A stretch of DNA of 34,717 nt, from the IMG/VR virus record IMGVR_UViG_3300043119_000042, positions 1 through 34,717 of that record. One strand, 5' to 3'. Both the position numbers and the translations under genes were made by a program. Numbering within the stretch: position 1 is the stretch's first letter; each line of letters starts with the position of its first letter. Positions 19,853 through 29,800 of this stretch are shown here, one piece after another. Below the pieces are notes generated by a model. It did not search any database, was not told the origin of the DNA, and was given only the letters and a program-made list of their open reading frames with translations. The DNA is from a virus.

Positions 19853-20122
19853 ATGGCTTATACTTCGGATTCTTTGACCCGTCTTGCTGGTTCGTCCAGC
19901 GGCTCTTTGTTTCACTACTCCACTGCTGACGCTGTGGCTGATGTGAACACATCGGGTTACTTTAACTCAGCCGCTAATATGCTGCGTGTGAATGATGTAA
20001 TTCTTTGCGTGTCTTCCACTGGTGGTACTCCAGTGATCTCGCAGCTTTACGTCAACTCCAACACTGGCACTGTTGTCGATGTTACCGATGGCGTGACTAT
20101 CACAGCCACCGACAGCGACTAA
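19853..20122 (+). CDS. Head decoration-like protein
   Basis: The 89-residue protein (MAYTSDSLTRLAGSSSGSLF..., DVNTSGYFNSAANMLRVNDVILCV, end VTDGVTITATDSD) has the pattern of small beta-rich proteins that follow capsid genes. They are thought to decorate or stabilise the head. AGGAG precedes it by eight bases. Function is by position and pattern, not by a proven family. Confidence 0.7.
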   Translation: MAYTSDSLTRLAGSSSGSLFHYSTADAVADVNTSGYFNSAANMLRVNDVILCVSSTGGTPVISQLYVNSNTGTVVDVTDGVTITATDSD

Positions 20123-20124
20123 GA

Positions 20125-20150
20125 AAGGAGAGGGGGGCTTCGGTCCCCCT
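20125..20150 (+). promoter_or_regulatory. Shine-Dalgarno plus CUUCGG hairpin before tail tube A
   Basis: AAGGAG (20125-20130) is followed at once by A-GGGGGG-C, loop TTCG, G-T-CCCCC-T (20131-20150): eight pairs with one G-U, closed by the very stable cUUCGg loop. Eight bases then lead to the ATG at 20159. There is no other ribosome site near the ATG. Without the hairpin the distance is 28 bases, and with it about eight. Confidence 0.7.
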
Positions 20151-20158
20151 AACCCCAT

Positions 20159-20737
20159 ATGCCCGCAAATACAGAAATCAAAATATGTTCTCGTGCCTCC
20201 GTCCTAATGGGCGGTTCACCTATTTCATCTTTCTCTGATGGAACTGTTGAGTCTGATGTCTGCGATGCAATGTATGAAGATGTTGCGCGGGCTTCTTTAA
20301 CAAATACTCGTTGGCGCTTTGCGACCAATCAATCAATCCTGACGCGCCTATCTACGGCTCCAACTGGTCGCTTTGATGCTGCTTATCAGCTTCCTTCAAC
20401 TATGCTGATGCTCAATGCGATTACTGTAAATGACTTTCCAATTGAATACGATATCTATGGCGACAAGGCTTACTGCAATGCCGTGTCAAATGATGTTGTG
20501 ATTGCTGACTTTATCTTCCGCGCTGTTGAAGCAAACTGGCCTCCCTACTTTACGATTGCGGTTGAGTTCTCTATGGCTGCTGTCTTGGCTGTATCTGTTG
20601 CTCGGGATGCTTCATTGGCATCCTTGATGGAGCAAAAGGCTAACGTCTACATGATGCAAGCGCGGCGTCTTGACTCTCAGCAACAAACAACGCGCAAGCT
20701 TAATACGTCGAGGTTCATTGCACAAAGGCGCAGCTAA
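20159..20737 (+). CDS. Tail tubular protein A (T7 gp11-like)
   Basis: The 192-residue protein starts with the family's typical MPANTEIKICSRASVLMGGSPI. It continues SFSDGTVESDVCDAMYEDVARASLTNTRWRFATNQ, then DAAYQLPSTMLMLNAI and ends QQQTTRKLNTSRFIAQRRS. It forms the dodecameric ring joining portal and nozzle. Its start codon lies eight bases after a stable hairpin that follows the Shine-Dalgarno. The stop shares one base with the next ATG. Confidence 0.92.
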   Translation: MPANTEIKICSRASVLMGGSPISSFSDGTVESDVCDAMYEDVARASLTNTRWRFATNQSILTRLSTAPTGRFDAAYQLPSTMLMLNAITVNDFPIEYDIYGDKAYCNAVSNDVVIADFIFRAVEANWPPYFTIAVEFSMAAVLAVSVARDASLASLMEQKANVYMMQARRLDSQQQTTRKLNTSRFIAQRRS

Positions 20738-22971
20738 TGCGGAAGATCAGAGTTCCCATCAGTAGCTTTCAGTATGGCGAGATAAGCCGTTCTGCAATGA
20801 TGCGGACTGATAGTCCCATCTATAATGCTTCGGCGCAAAGCATTAAGAACATGACGATTATGGCAGAAGGTTCTCTAATCAAGCGCCGTGGCATGAAGTT
20901 TCAAGCTAGATTGTCTGGCATTACAAGGGATACGTCTAAGACGTTTCAGTCCCACCTTGTTCAGTTTGTTTTCTCTGAAGACGAGCAATACATTATCTCT
21001 ATTGAGAATGCTCAAGTTCGATGCTTTAGAGTTCTTGCATCATCACTAAGTCTTGTGTCGACACTAACTCAAGACACAAACTCAAATGCTTTGCCGTTTG
21101 ATGATGACTATCTTCATCAATACACTGTTGCTCAGTACGGCGATGTAATGTTCATATGCCATCCTTTGTTTATGCCAAGGATGTTGATCCGAACAAGCTT
21201 AACTTCTTTTGAGATCACGCCTTATAGCTTTGATGTTCGCGCTGACAACAATCAGATCTATCAGCCATACGCTGCATTTCATCCACATTCTGTTACGATT
21301 GACCCCACGGCAACCAGTGGAAGCAATGAAATAGTAACAACTAGCGCGCCTTATTTTGACACAACGGGTTCAGTAACGGGTGGCAATTATCTTAGTTCGC
21401 GTCACGTTGGGGTTACTCTTCGTTATGTTGATACTGAAATGGTAATCGTAAGTGTTCAATCTTCAACACAAGCGAAGGTTAACATTATTGGGACTCTTCG
21501 GCAAAGACTCAGTATTATCAATCCACTTCGCACCATTGATACTACAGCTACAATTGAAGTGACTCACATTAAGCATGGTTTTGCTGGTGGGGAATCCATT
21601 ACCATTGAAGACGCTTCTGCTGTTGGCGGCATCAACGCAAACCAAATTAATGGCGTTAGAACTGTCGGTACTATCATTGATGTAAATACCTATACAATTA
21701 CTGTTGGAGCTGTAGCCAACTTATCTACGGATGGTGGTGGCTTGGTTAAGATTGTAACTCATGCTCCCACCGACAACTGGAGCGAACAGGTCTTTTCCGC
21801 TCGTCGTGGATATCCTGCCGCTGTTGCATTTCACGAAAGTCGTCTTGTGTTTGCTGGAACTATTGACCAGCCAGATACAATTTGGTTTAGCAAGATTGGT
21901 GAGTACTTTAACTTTGATGTTGGCAATGCAGCCGACTCTGATTCGTTTGACATCGTTGCAGCAACTGGTGATGTCAATGAGATCCGATACATTGTTTCAA
22001 GTCGTGATCTGCAAGTGTTTACTGACTCGTCTGAGTTTTACATTCCAGCATTTCTAAATCAAACGATCACGCCAACAAATGCTCAGATCAAAAAGCAAAC
22101 TCCTTATGGCAGTGAGTTTGTTCCACCGCATTCTTTTGATGGAGCGACATTGTTTATTCAGACTGGCGGAAACGTCATGCGAGAATATCTCTACACTGAT
22201 GCTGAAGACGCTTATGCTTCAATTGGCGTTTCCACTGTTGCTTCCCACCTTTTGAGTTTGCCAATTGATATGGACGTTGTTCACGGCGCATTTGGTGAAG
22301 CTGAATCCTATGCGGTTGTTGTAAACAAGTCTGGCTTTATCTCCCTGTTTGGTTCTAATCGCGCTGAGAAACGTGCTGGTTGGATGAAGTGGGAATCTAG
22401 TCTTGGTGACTTTGGAAGTGTTGTTGCTATTAATGATAGACTTTTTGCAACTGTTTGGGCTGGCGGTTTTCTGCAACTCTGTGAGTTTACTGATGGTGTT
22501 GGTTTAGATAACTACACCTCTGGTGCTGGCCCTACTATTAGCATGACAAACATTTTTGCTAATGGAACTACTGTCCATATTGTTGGAGTATCTACAGCAA
22601 CTGGTAATCAGGATTATCTTGGCACTCAGGTTGTTGCAAGCGGCTCTGTCAATGTTTCTGCCTTTAGTGGTTACTCAACATTCTATGTTGGAACGCCATT
22701 TAATATTGAAATCAAAACAAATCCAATTGATGCAGACGTTCCAACTGGACCAATGACTGGTGATATTCGATCTGTGTCTACTGTGGTTCTGGACTTGCGT
22801 AACTGCCGCTCTGTGAGTGTTAATGGTCGCCCGCTTGTGACAACGGATTCTATTACAGGCAAAAGGGAGTTTCGACTAAACGGATATGGTCGTGATCCTC
22901 AGATTACGATTACTCAAGCCCATCCCCTGCCGCTTCAAGTTAACGGCCTTATTGCGGAGTTAATAATCTAA
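20737..22971 (+). CDS. Tail tubular protein B (T7 gp12-like nozzle)
   Basis: The 744-residue protein opens MRKIRVPISSFQYGEISRSA, MMRTDSPIYNASAQSIKNMTIMAEGSLIKRRGMKF. It contains the conserved HESRLVFAGTIDQPDTIWFSKIGEYFNFD block and FLNQTITPTNAQIKKQTPYGSE. It forms the hexameric nozzle of the short tail, through which DNA leaves. Length and order match T7-like phages. The family is beta-rich throughout. Confidence 0.93.
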   Translation: MRKIRVPISSFQYGEISRSAMMRTDSPIYNASAQSIKNMTIMAEGSLIKRRGMKFQARLSGITRDTSKTFQSHLVQFVFSEDEQYIISIENAQVRCFRVLASSLSLVSTLTQDTNSNALPFDDDYLHQYTVAQYGDVMFICHPLFMPRMLIRTSLTSFEITPYSFDVRADNNQIYQPYAAFHPHSVTIDPTATSGSNEIVTTSAPYFDTTGSVTGGNYLSSRHVGVTLRYVDTEMVIVSVQSSTQAKVNIIGTLRQRLSIINPLRTIDTTATIEVTHIKHGFAGGESITIEDASAVGGINANQINGVRTVGTIIDVNTYTITVGAVANLSTDGGGLVKIVTHAPTDNWSEQVFSARRGYPAAVAFHESRLVFAGTIDQPDTIWFSKIGEYFNFDVGNAADSDSFDIVAATGDVNEIRYIVSSRDLQVFTDSSEFYIPAFLNQTITPTNAQIKKQTPYGSEFVPPHSFDGATLFIQTGGNVMREYLYTDAEDAYASIGVSTVASHLLSLPIDMDVVHGAFGEAESYAVVVNKSGFISLFGSNRAEKRAGWMKWESSLGDFGSVVAINDRLFATVWAGGFLQLCEFTDGVGLDNYTSGAGPTISMTNIFANGTTVHIVGVSTATGNQDYLGTQVVASGSVNVSAFSGYSTFYVGTPFNIEIKTNPIDADVPTGPMTGDIRSVSTVVLDLRNCRSVSVNGRPLVTTDSITGKREFRLNGYGRDPQITITQAHPLPLQVNGLIAELII

Positions 22972-23558
22972 TGATCCAGTTCCTCATGCTTGCCGCAACG
23001 GCTGTCTCTGCTGGCGCTCAAGTTGCTGGTGGAATTGGTGCATCAAAAGCTGCTGCCTTCGATTCTTGGCAAGCGGAGTTTCAAGGACGTTTAAATGGTT
23101 TCAATATTGAAACAGAACGTCAACTCTATATGGCGGAAGCTTCTCAACGCAGCAATGATCGGCTTGAGATGTATCGCCAAAATCTTTCGTCTAACATTGC
23201 TTCTTTCGCTGCCGCTGGTCGTGACGTTGGTGGACAGGATCGTTCTGTTGCCAACTTCCTTAGCAGACAGAAAGAGATTGCTGGTGAGGATGTAAGGCGC
23301 GTGGCTACTATGGCTGATCTTAACTCTCGAAAGATGCAAGCTGAATCTTTGTCTGCTACTGCTGAGGGCGTTCAACGCGCTGCTGCTATTCGCGCAGAGG
23401 GTCAATCTGCTATGACATCATCTATGATTGGCGCATTCTCAACTGTTGCTGGTGGCTTGTATCAGTACAATCAAATCCGTACACCCGCTGCATCATCCAG
23501 CCTATCCACAAGAGCGGCTTCTGCTCCACCTCCTCGACCTACTTATTTTTCTAGATAG
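22971..23558 (+). CDS. Internal virion protein B (T7 gp14-like)
   Basis: The 195-residue protein has an N-terminal hydrophobic, Ala/Gly-rich segment (FLMLAATAVSAGAQVAGGIGA), a coiled-coil body (ETERQLYMAEASQRSNDRLEMYRQN) with the conserved RDVGGQDRSVANFLSRQKE, and another hydrophobic part near the C-terminus (MIGAFSTVAGGLYQ). In T7 gp14 enters the outer membrane as the first part of the ejection channel. The ATG overlaps the tail tube B stop. Confidence 0.83.
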   Translation: MIQFLMLAATAVSAGAQVAGGIGASKAAAFDSWQAEFQGRLNGFNIETERQLYMAEASQRSNDRLEMYRQNLSSNIASFAAAGRDVGGQDRSVANFLSRQKEIAGEDVRRVATMADLNSRKMQAESLSATAEGVQRAAAIRAEGQSAMTSSMIGAFSTVAGGLYQYNQIRTPAASSSLSTRAASAPPPRPTYFSR

Positions 23559-23568
23559 GGTCTAATCA

Positions 23569-26500
23569 ATGCCAGTAATTCGTGAAGATCGCACATACTC
23601 AATTGGTCCGATTGGTGTGGCAAGAGTGGCTAGTCCAGTGCCAAGCAGCAATGGATCACAGGCTATTGCGCAATCAGTATCTGCTGCGGCAGATAATATA
23701 GCGGATCAGTTTTTCCGTGAGGGTGCAAAGAAGGCTGAACAGTTTGGTACAGAACAGGCTGCATCCGCTTCTAGAGAAACAATCCTTGCTATTGATCCAG
23801 CGACTGGTGCGCCAAAAGCTTATGAAACTCCAAAGGGCTTTGGTACGATTGCACAGGATGCGTATCAGCGCGTGATACTTACCCGCTTCCAATCCTCTAT
23901 TGAAGAAGAGATCCGACTAAAGGCAAAGGAACTTGCCGCTACTTACGATGGTTCCGTTGATCGATACACTTCAGCAATGTCTGAGTATATTGGCGCAATG
24001 GCTGTCAATGCAGATGGTCAGTTTCAAACCTATATCAAGGATGTTGGCACAAGCTATCTCAATGCCACTCGTACAGCGATGGCAATTGATCAGATCAATC
24101 GTGAGCGCAGTGCTGCGGCTAAGGCTCAAGAGGCCAGCATTGCTGCGGGTAATGATGCTCTACGAAGTATGGTTGCCACTTCTGGCGTTGATTCAATTGT
24201 GTCTCAAAGCGTCAGTCCCGCTTCAGTAACCAACACATCTATTGATGTTTCAATTGATGATGCTCAAAAAGCAGAACTATTCACTCCAGAAAAAGTTGCT
24301 CAGCTTGGTCGAGAAAAGGCAGTGGCTCTTGCTTCTGGTCAGATCGAGTATCTTGCATCAAAGATTACTTCATCTACTCAAGCCAAAAGATTTCACGCCG
24401 CTATTACTTCTGGTGATCTATCTTTAATTCCAGATGGTCCTCTTCAGACTATTATGTCCACTCTTAGTTACGAAGATAGAAAAGATCTTGAGAAAGTTTC
24501 AAAGGATTTTCTTGATGATCGCGGTGACTATCTGAAGATTGTTGAGGACGAACAACTTGCTGCTTACAAAGCGGAAGGTGCTGTGGCGGCAATTGACGTT
24601 GCTCAGAACTCAACATCTTTAATCAGTAACATAACTCTAAGGGCTACTCAAAGTCCATTGAATGCAGTTGTTCCAGCAACCAGCCAATCATATTACGACA
24701 CTATGACGTTGGCTGCTCGACTTGAGTCAAGTGGTAGAACTGATGAAGCTGCGGCATATCGTAAGTCGGCAGATAATGAGTTTAATGCGGCAGTTGCGGG
24801 AGTTTTCAACCGCACCCTGATGAATGCAGACAGCGCGGAAACTGATGCAATAGAACGTGCTGTTCGCAATCGCAATCCACAGATGGCTCCTCCAGATAAG
24901 AGATCATCTGTTGAAGCAATCATTAACTTAGAAAATGTTAGAGCTGGTGTTATTGAATCGTTTGGCTCTACGGCCCAATCGTATCGTGAAGATACTGGTA
25001 AGATCATTACGGAGCAGGAGCAGCTTCAAGCTTTTGCTGAAACTGAGTCTTTGATCAAAAGTGCTTCAGTTTCTATGGCTTCACTATCAACGGCTGATAT
25101 CTCTACTGTTTATTCTGAAGGCGTGATTGCTATTGGCAATTCTGGCATGGACCCAGACAAGGCTTTTAGCTTGCGTAAGACATTTGCAAATAGTGCTGCT
25201 GCTGCAAATCTCAGCAATGTTTTCCGTTCTGACCAATTGCCAACCTCTCAGCAGATGGAGGTAATGCAAACCTACATTACTGATGGGGTTGATGTTGGCA
25301 TCTTGACGCCAAGTCAGATTGAAGCTTTGGACAATGTTAGGACGTTTCAAACTATTTCTGAAAACCCTTCTTCTGTAACCACAAAGCTAAACGATTACAT
25401 TCAGGAAACTGAGAAATATTACACGCGCCAAGAAGAGAGCGATAAGAAGTCAAGGCTGCTATATGACATTCAAAGCGGTCAAGCCAATGGATCTCTTCAG
25501 GATGTTCGCGAGGCAACTGATGAACTCTTTGCTCAAGGCCATCCAGAACTTGGTGGCATTAAGGTTGGTGACTTGATTAGCAATGGTACTTTATTCTCAG
25601 ATCCCAAGTATGCAGATGCCCTTAACTCTTTGGGTGCATCTACGATTATGCCAGAGAGCGTTCTTCAGGTGTTTCGCAATACATCAATGGGCGGCATTAG
25701 TGGTGATCGCGCTGGATATGTTCTTCGTGCTTGGAATGAGATTAGGTTCAGCACTGATCCAGTAACAGGCAAGGATTTGTTTTCTCCTGCTGTTCGATCA
25801 GCAATGAACTCAGATGAAATTGCTAAGCTTGACATGATGAGCGGTGCTTACACCATGTCTGGTTTTTCTATGGAAAAAGTCCAAGAGGCTTCAAACCTCT
25901 ATGATAACTACAAGAATAATCCAATCTACAAGGCAAAGGTTGAAGAAAGACTTGGTGCATCGCTTGAGGTTTTTGTTTCTAGTCTTGATGGTATTGATGG
26001 CGCTATGCCTCAAGATGTTGCTGCAATAACTTCTGCTGCTCTTGGATTACTTGGATCTTCTGAAGTTACTGGTGCAACATCCAGTGGCATCAAAAGTCAG
26101 TTAGAAAAACAATTAAACCTCAGCTATCCTAACGATGGCAATGTAATGAACGGATATGGCGGTCTTCGTTCTGGCGCTGCACCATCTGCCGTGCTTGGTC
26201 GGAATGCTCCTCTTTGGAATACATTTGTTATTGATCAGGTAAAGCGTGGCGGATTTACGATTGATGGCGAGAAGGTTTCCAATGCTAAGATGGCAAATCT
26301 AAATGGCATTAATGAAGTGCAAATCGCTACTGGCTTCGGTGCATTTGGTGGTATTCCCGCGCCACGACCAGACGCAAACATGAAGCAAATCTTCTTGCAG
26401 CCAGTTGGATCTTCTGACTCAAACGGAACTTACTATAATGTGATGATGTGGAGACCAGAGTCTGAGGGTGGTCCAGTTGCTCTTCGTCAAGAAGTGACTA

Positions 26501-26808
26501 TTCCATCTGCTGATAATCCATCTGGATCAATCAAGGTTTATCCAGTGATGACTCTTAACACTAAAGACCCTGATTTCTCTCGCGCTATCGAACTTAATGA
26601 GGCGAAACTTCAGGTCGAGGGTCAGCAAACTGCTAATCGCAGAAGGAAGATTGAGTCAGCGGGTTATAACTTAACAGTATTTGGTGCTTTACCAACAGTT
26701 ATGGCGGCATACGGATCTGGTGGTTTTGACGCAGCTAGCTATCTTACTGGAAATGGCTCCAGCAATGGAAGCGATGCGTTTCTTACACAATTGTTTGGGG
26801 CTAAGTAA
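23569..26808 (+). CDS. Internal core/ejection protein (T7 gp15-like)
   Basis: The 1079-residue protein is mainly helical, with an N-terminal REDRTYSIGPIGVARVASPVPSS that is common in gp15-type proteins. FREGAKKAEQFGTEQAA and EEIRLKAKELAATYDGSVDRYTSAM follow. I find no enzymatic motif. In T7 this protein forms the core stack in the head and, after ejection, the periplasmic tunnel. Assignment is from order, size and pattern. It overlaps the next gene by one base. Confidence 0.82.
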   Translation: MPVIREDRTYSIGPIGVARVASPVPSSNGSQAIAQSVSAAADNIADQFFREGAKKAEQFGTEQAASASRETILAIDPATGAPKAYETPKGFGTIAQDAYQRVILTRFQSSIEEEIRLKAKELAATYDGSVDRYTSAMSEYIGAMAVNADGQFQTYIKDVGTSYLNATRTAMAIDQINRERSAAAKAQEASIAAGNDALRSMVATSGVDSIVSQSVSPASVTNTSIDVSIDDAQKAELFTPEKVAQLGREKAVALASGQIEYLASKITSSTQAKRFHAAITSGDLSLIPDGPLQTIMSTLSYEDRKDLEKVSKDFLDDRGDYLKIVEDEQLAAYKAEGAVAAIDVAQNSTSLISNITLRATQSPLNAVVPATSQSYYDTMTLAARLESSGRTDEAAAYRKSADNEFNAAVAGVFNRTLMNADSAETDAIERAVRNRNPQMAPPDKRSSVEAIINLENVRAGVIESFGSTAQSYREDTGKIITEQEQLQAFAETESLIKSASVSMASLSTADISTVYSEGVIAIGNSGMDPDKAFSLRKTFANSAAAANLSNVFRSDQLPTSQQMEVMQTYITDGVDVGILTPSQIEALDNVRTFQTISENPSSVTTKLNDYIQETEKYYTRQEESDKKSRLLYDIQSGQANGSLQDVREATDELFAQGHPELGGIKVGDLISNGTLFSDPKYADALNSLGASTIMPESVLQVFRNTSMGGISGDRAGYVLRAWNEIRFSTDPVTGKDLFSPAVRSAMNSDEIAKLDMMSGAYTMSGFSMEKVQEASNLYDNYKNNPIYKAKVEERLGASLEVFVSSLDGIDGAMPQDVAAITSAALGLLGSSEVTGATSSGIKSQLEKQLNLSYPNDGNVMNGYGGLRSGAAPSAVLGRNAPLWNTFVIDQVKRGGFTIDGEKVSNAKMANLNGINEVQIATGFGAFGGIPAPRPDANMKQIFLQPVGSSDSNGTYYNVMMWRPESEGGPVALRQEVTIPSADNPSGSIKVYPVMTLNTKDPDFSRAIELNEAKLQVEGQQTANRRRKIESAGYNLTVFGALPTVMAAYGSGGFDAASYLTGNGSSNGSDAFLTQLFGAK

Positions 26809-29800
26809 TGGTCGATACATTTTCAACTGGCGTTCCTATCAGCAGTGGTTATGCCCCTGATGCTCCAAGGTTTGGCAATGTTATTGAGGCCAACCTAAAC
26901 CGTACCTTCGATCCTATTATCTCGGCTGCTGAGCGAAGGTTTAAGTTTGGGTCCAAGCAAGATCCAAAGTACGACTTCAAGAAGTATGCTACTGGTCAGT
27001 ACGCTGAGTTTGCCGCTGAGTTTGCTGGACAACCAAACGATCAGGCTGCTGTTAACTTGCGTCAACAGATTGATCGCTCTGCTGCAAATCGTCAGACACT
27101 TGCTATGGCAACGACCGCTCAGCTTCTTGGCTCTGCTTTCTTTGACCCAATCAATTACATTGGCCTTCCATTTGGTGGGCCAGCGTTAACTGTAGGTCGT
27201 GCGGCATTGCGTGTTGGTGCTAGTGTTGGTGCAGTTGAAGCTGTACGCGAAGGCGCAATCCTTGCAACAGATCCAATGGCTCGATACGATGAAGCTGCCA
27301 TTAACGTTGGATCATCTATTTTATTTGGCGCTGCTATTGGCGGCTTAGTTTCTGCTCCAGCAGTTGGTCGCGCTCAAGCCTTTGAGAGAGTAAGCAAGTT
27401 TGTAAACGAATACAGCACTCTTCAAAAAGCCAATGAGAATGCAGCTAACATTTCTCCCAAGATGTTTGCTTCTCGACTGTCTCGTGATCAGCGCCCCTAT
27501 GCTGCAATGGATGATGCTTCTCTTCAGTCAGATCTTCTTGCTCGCGTAGGTGAAGCTGATGATCTAAAAGCGCGGGCTGGTGATGACGAAGGTCTTCAAG
27601 ATCTAAGAGATCGTGCTTCTGAGATTGAGCGTGGTGCAACCGAACTGCGTCAAGAACTTGGCCTTCGCTATATCGAAGACTCTGGCTTTAAGATGGATGA
27701 CCCTTACGGCATTCCCGCCAATTGGTTTACAGACAGTGTGTTCTATAAAGCAATCACAACTCCAATGAAGCGGGCCTTGCAGTCCAAGTATCCAACGACT
27801 GTTAAAAAAGCATTCTTTGATTTGGCTCACGATATGTCGTTGGGCATAAATCAAAACAGTCTTGGTATCCGCAGCGATCCTTCTGTGTTCTTAAAGACTG
27901 CTGTATCTCACGGCAACATGGCAAAGATGGAGTCTGGCCTTAAAGATCTATATGGTCAGGTCCAGCAAAACCCAATGGCCTTTGATGATTGGATTGCTTC
28001 AGCTTCTCGCAAAAGACTTCTTGGTGATCCCAATATGTCTGAGGCTGAACTGAAAGCATCGTCCATTCTTGAAGATTACTTTGGTCGTGATGTCACAGGT
28101 AAGCTTGAAGAGCAGGGATTGATTTCAACAGTCCGTGGTCGTGAGAGTCGTATTCGTATTATCAATAAAGAGATTAACTCTCTTAACGCTCGCCGCGATG
28201 GTGCATCTGATCGTGAACTTTCTGTCATTGAGTCCCGTATTAGAGTCCTGAAGAAGGATGAAGATATGATGGTTAAGATGGCGCGTGGAGATTATGATGG
28301 CGGTGTTCCTCCAGTAGATCAAACCGCAGAGCCATTCTTTCCTCGTTTCTATAATTTAGACAAGATCAGGCAGAACAAAGAAGCGTTCATAAAGATCATT
28401 GCAGAGGAGTTTCACAAGAAACCCTACGTCTATGAGTTTGATGCTGTTAAAGGCGATTATGTTCGCAAAGAATTGTCTAGTGATCCAGCAATGGTTCGCC
28501 AACGCGCTGAAAGAACTGTAAACAATATCTTATCTGAAGGTGATCCAGTTGATGCTGGTGATGTTGTTGCTGGCTTGGGCCGCTCTAAGCACTTCCGTCA
28601 TCGCAAGCTTGATGTTCCTACTGCAGCCATCATTGATTACATTGAACTTAATCCAGTGTCCGTGTTGAACTCTTATAACGCGCGCGTTAACCCACGCACT
28701 TTGTTTCAGGAAAAGTTTGGCAAAGACTATTTCGGCGTAACAACCGAAATGGAGTTGGACATGATTCGTGCTGGTGCAAGCGAAGCTGACATCAACAAGA
28801 TGCGCGTTGACTTCGACTCTCTTTATCGTCGGATTGTTAGCAACGTCCTTGATCGTCCTGATGCTATGAACCAGAAGATTGCTTATGGTCTTCGCAGCAT
28901 GGCGACATTTGCATTCATGGGCGGTGCTGGCATTACATCTCTCGGTGACTTTGGTCGTATCGTTATGCAGTACGAACTTGCGCCATTGATGAAGGGGATC
29001 AAGTCCAGCATTGACATGGATACTTTGCGGATGTCCGCGATGGAAACCAGAATGGCTGGCTCTGCGCTTGAGTACACCTTGGGTATGTATCGCCTTGAAA
29101 GCCAAATCAGTAACAACTTCGTTGCTCCAAAGCTTCTTAACTCTGCACAGCAGGGGTTCTACATTCTCAATGGCTTGACCCCGCTTACGATTGCTTACAA
29201 GCGTCTTTCTGGATTGGTAATGGGCCATACCATTATGGACTCATCCATTCGTTTTGCGGATGGCACGATCAGTGACTTTGATAAGATGCTCCTTCTCAAG
29301 CACGGCATTGACGAAGAGCTTGCTATCCGACTTGCTAAGACACCTTGGGAGCGGAACAAGGAGGGTATGATCTTGCCTAACACTGAGCAGTGGGCAGATC
29401 ACATTGAGATCCCTGAGATCGCAGGTAAACGTGTTACTGTGATTGAAGCTAGAGAAGATGGAAGCCCTGTTGGTAAGACATCTAAGGATGGCGGTTACGC
29501 TCCTGCTTATTATAATCGTGAGACAAACACTATTTACTTTGATCGTGCTTACATCGAAGGCCCGATGTTTGATCGTCAGGCTTGGTTGAAACCACGCATG
29601 GAAGGTGTCGATGCTCTACCCGATATCTTCAAGACACCTAAGCAGTGGTCTAACTTCGTGATGCTGCATGAGATTAATCACTCTCGATTTTCTGCTGATG
29701 ATCTTGGCATTGATCCATTGAATAAAGCTGCTTATGAAAACAAAATTAATCAGCTTGCTCTTGCTGACTTCAAGGCGGCAAAGACTGTTAGCGAGGATGA

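Noticed and set aside
28530-29228. Minus-strand frame of 232 codons within the large ejection gene
   Set aside because: Antisense to strongly conserved coding sequence. The frame is rich in His and Asn from reverse reading and has no start context.
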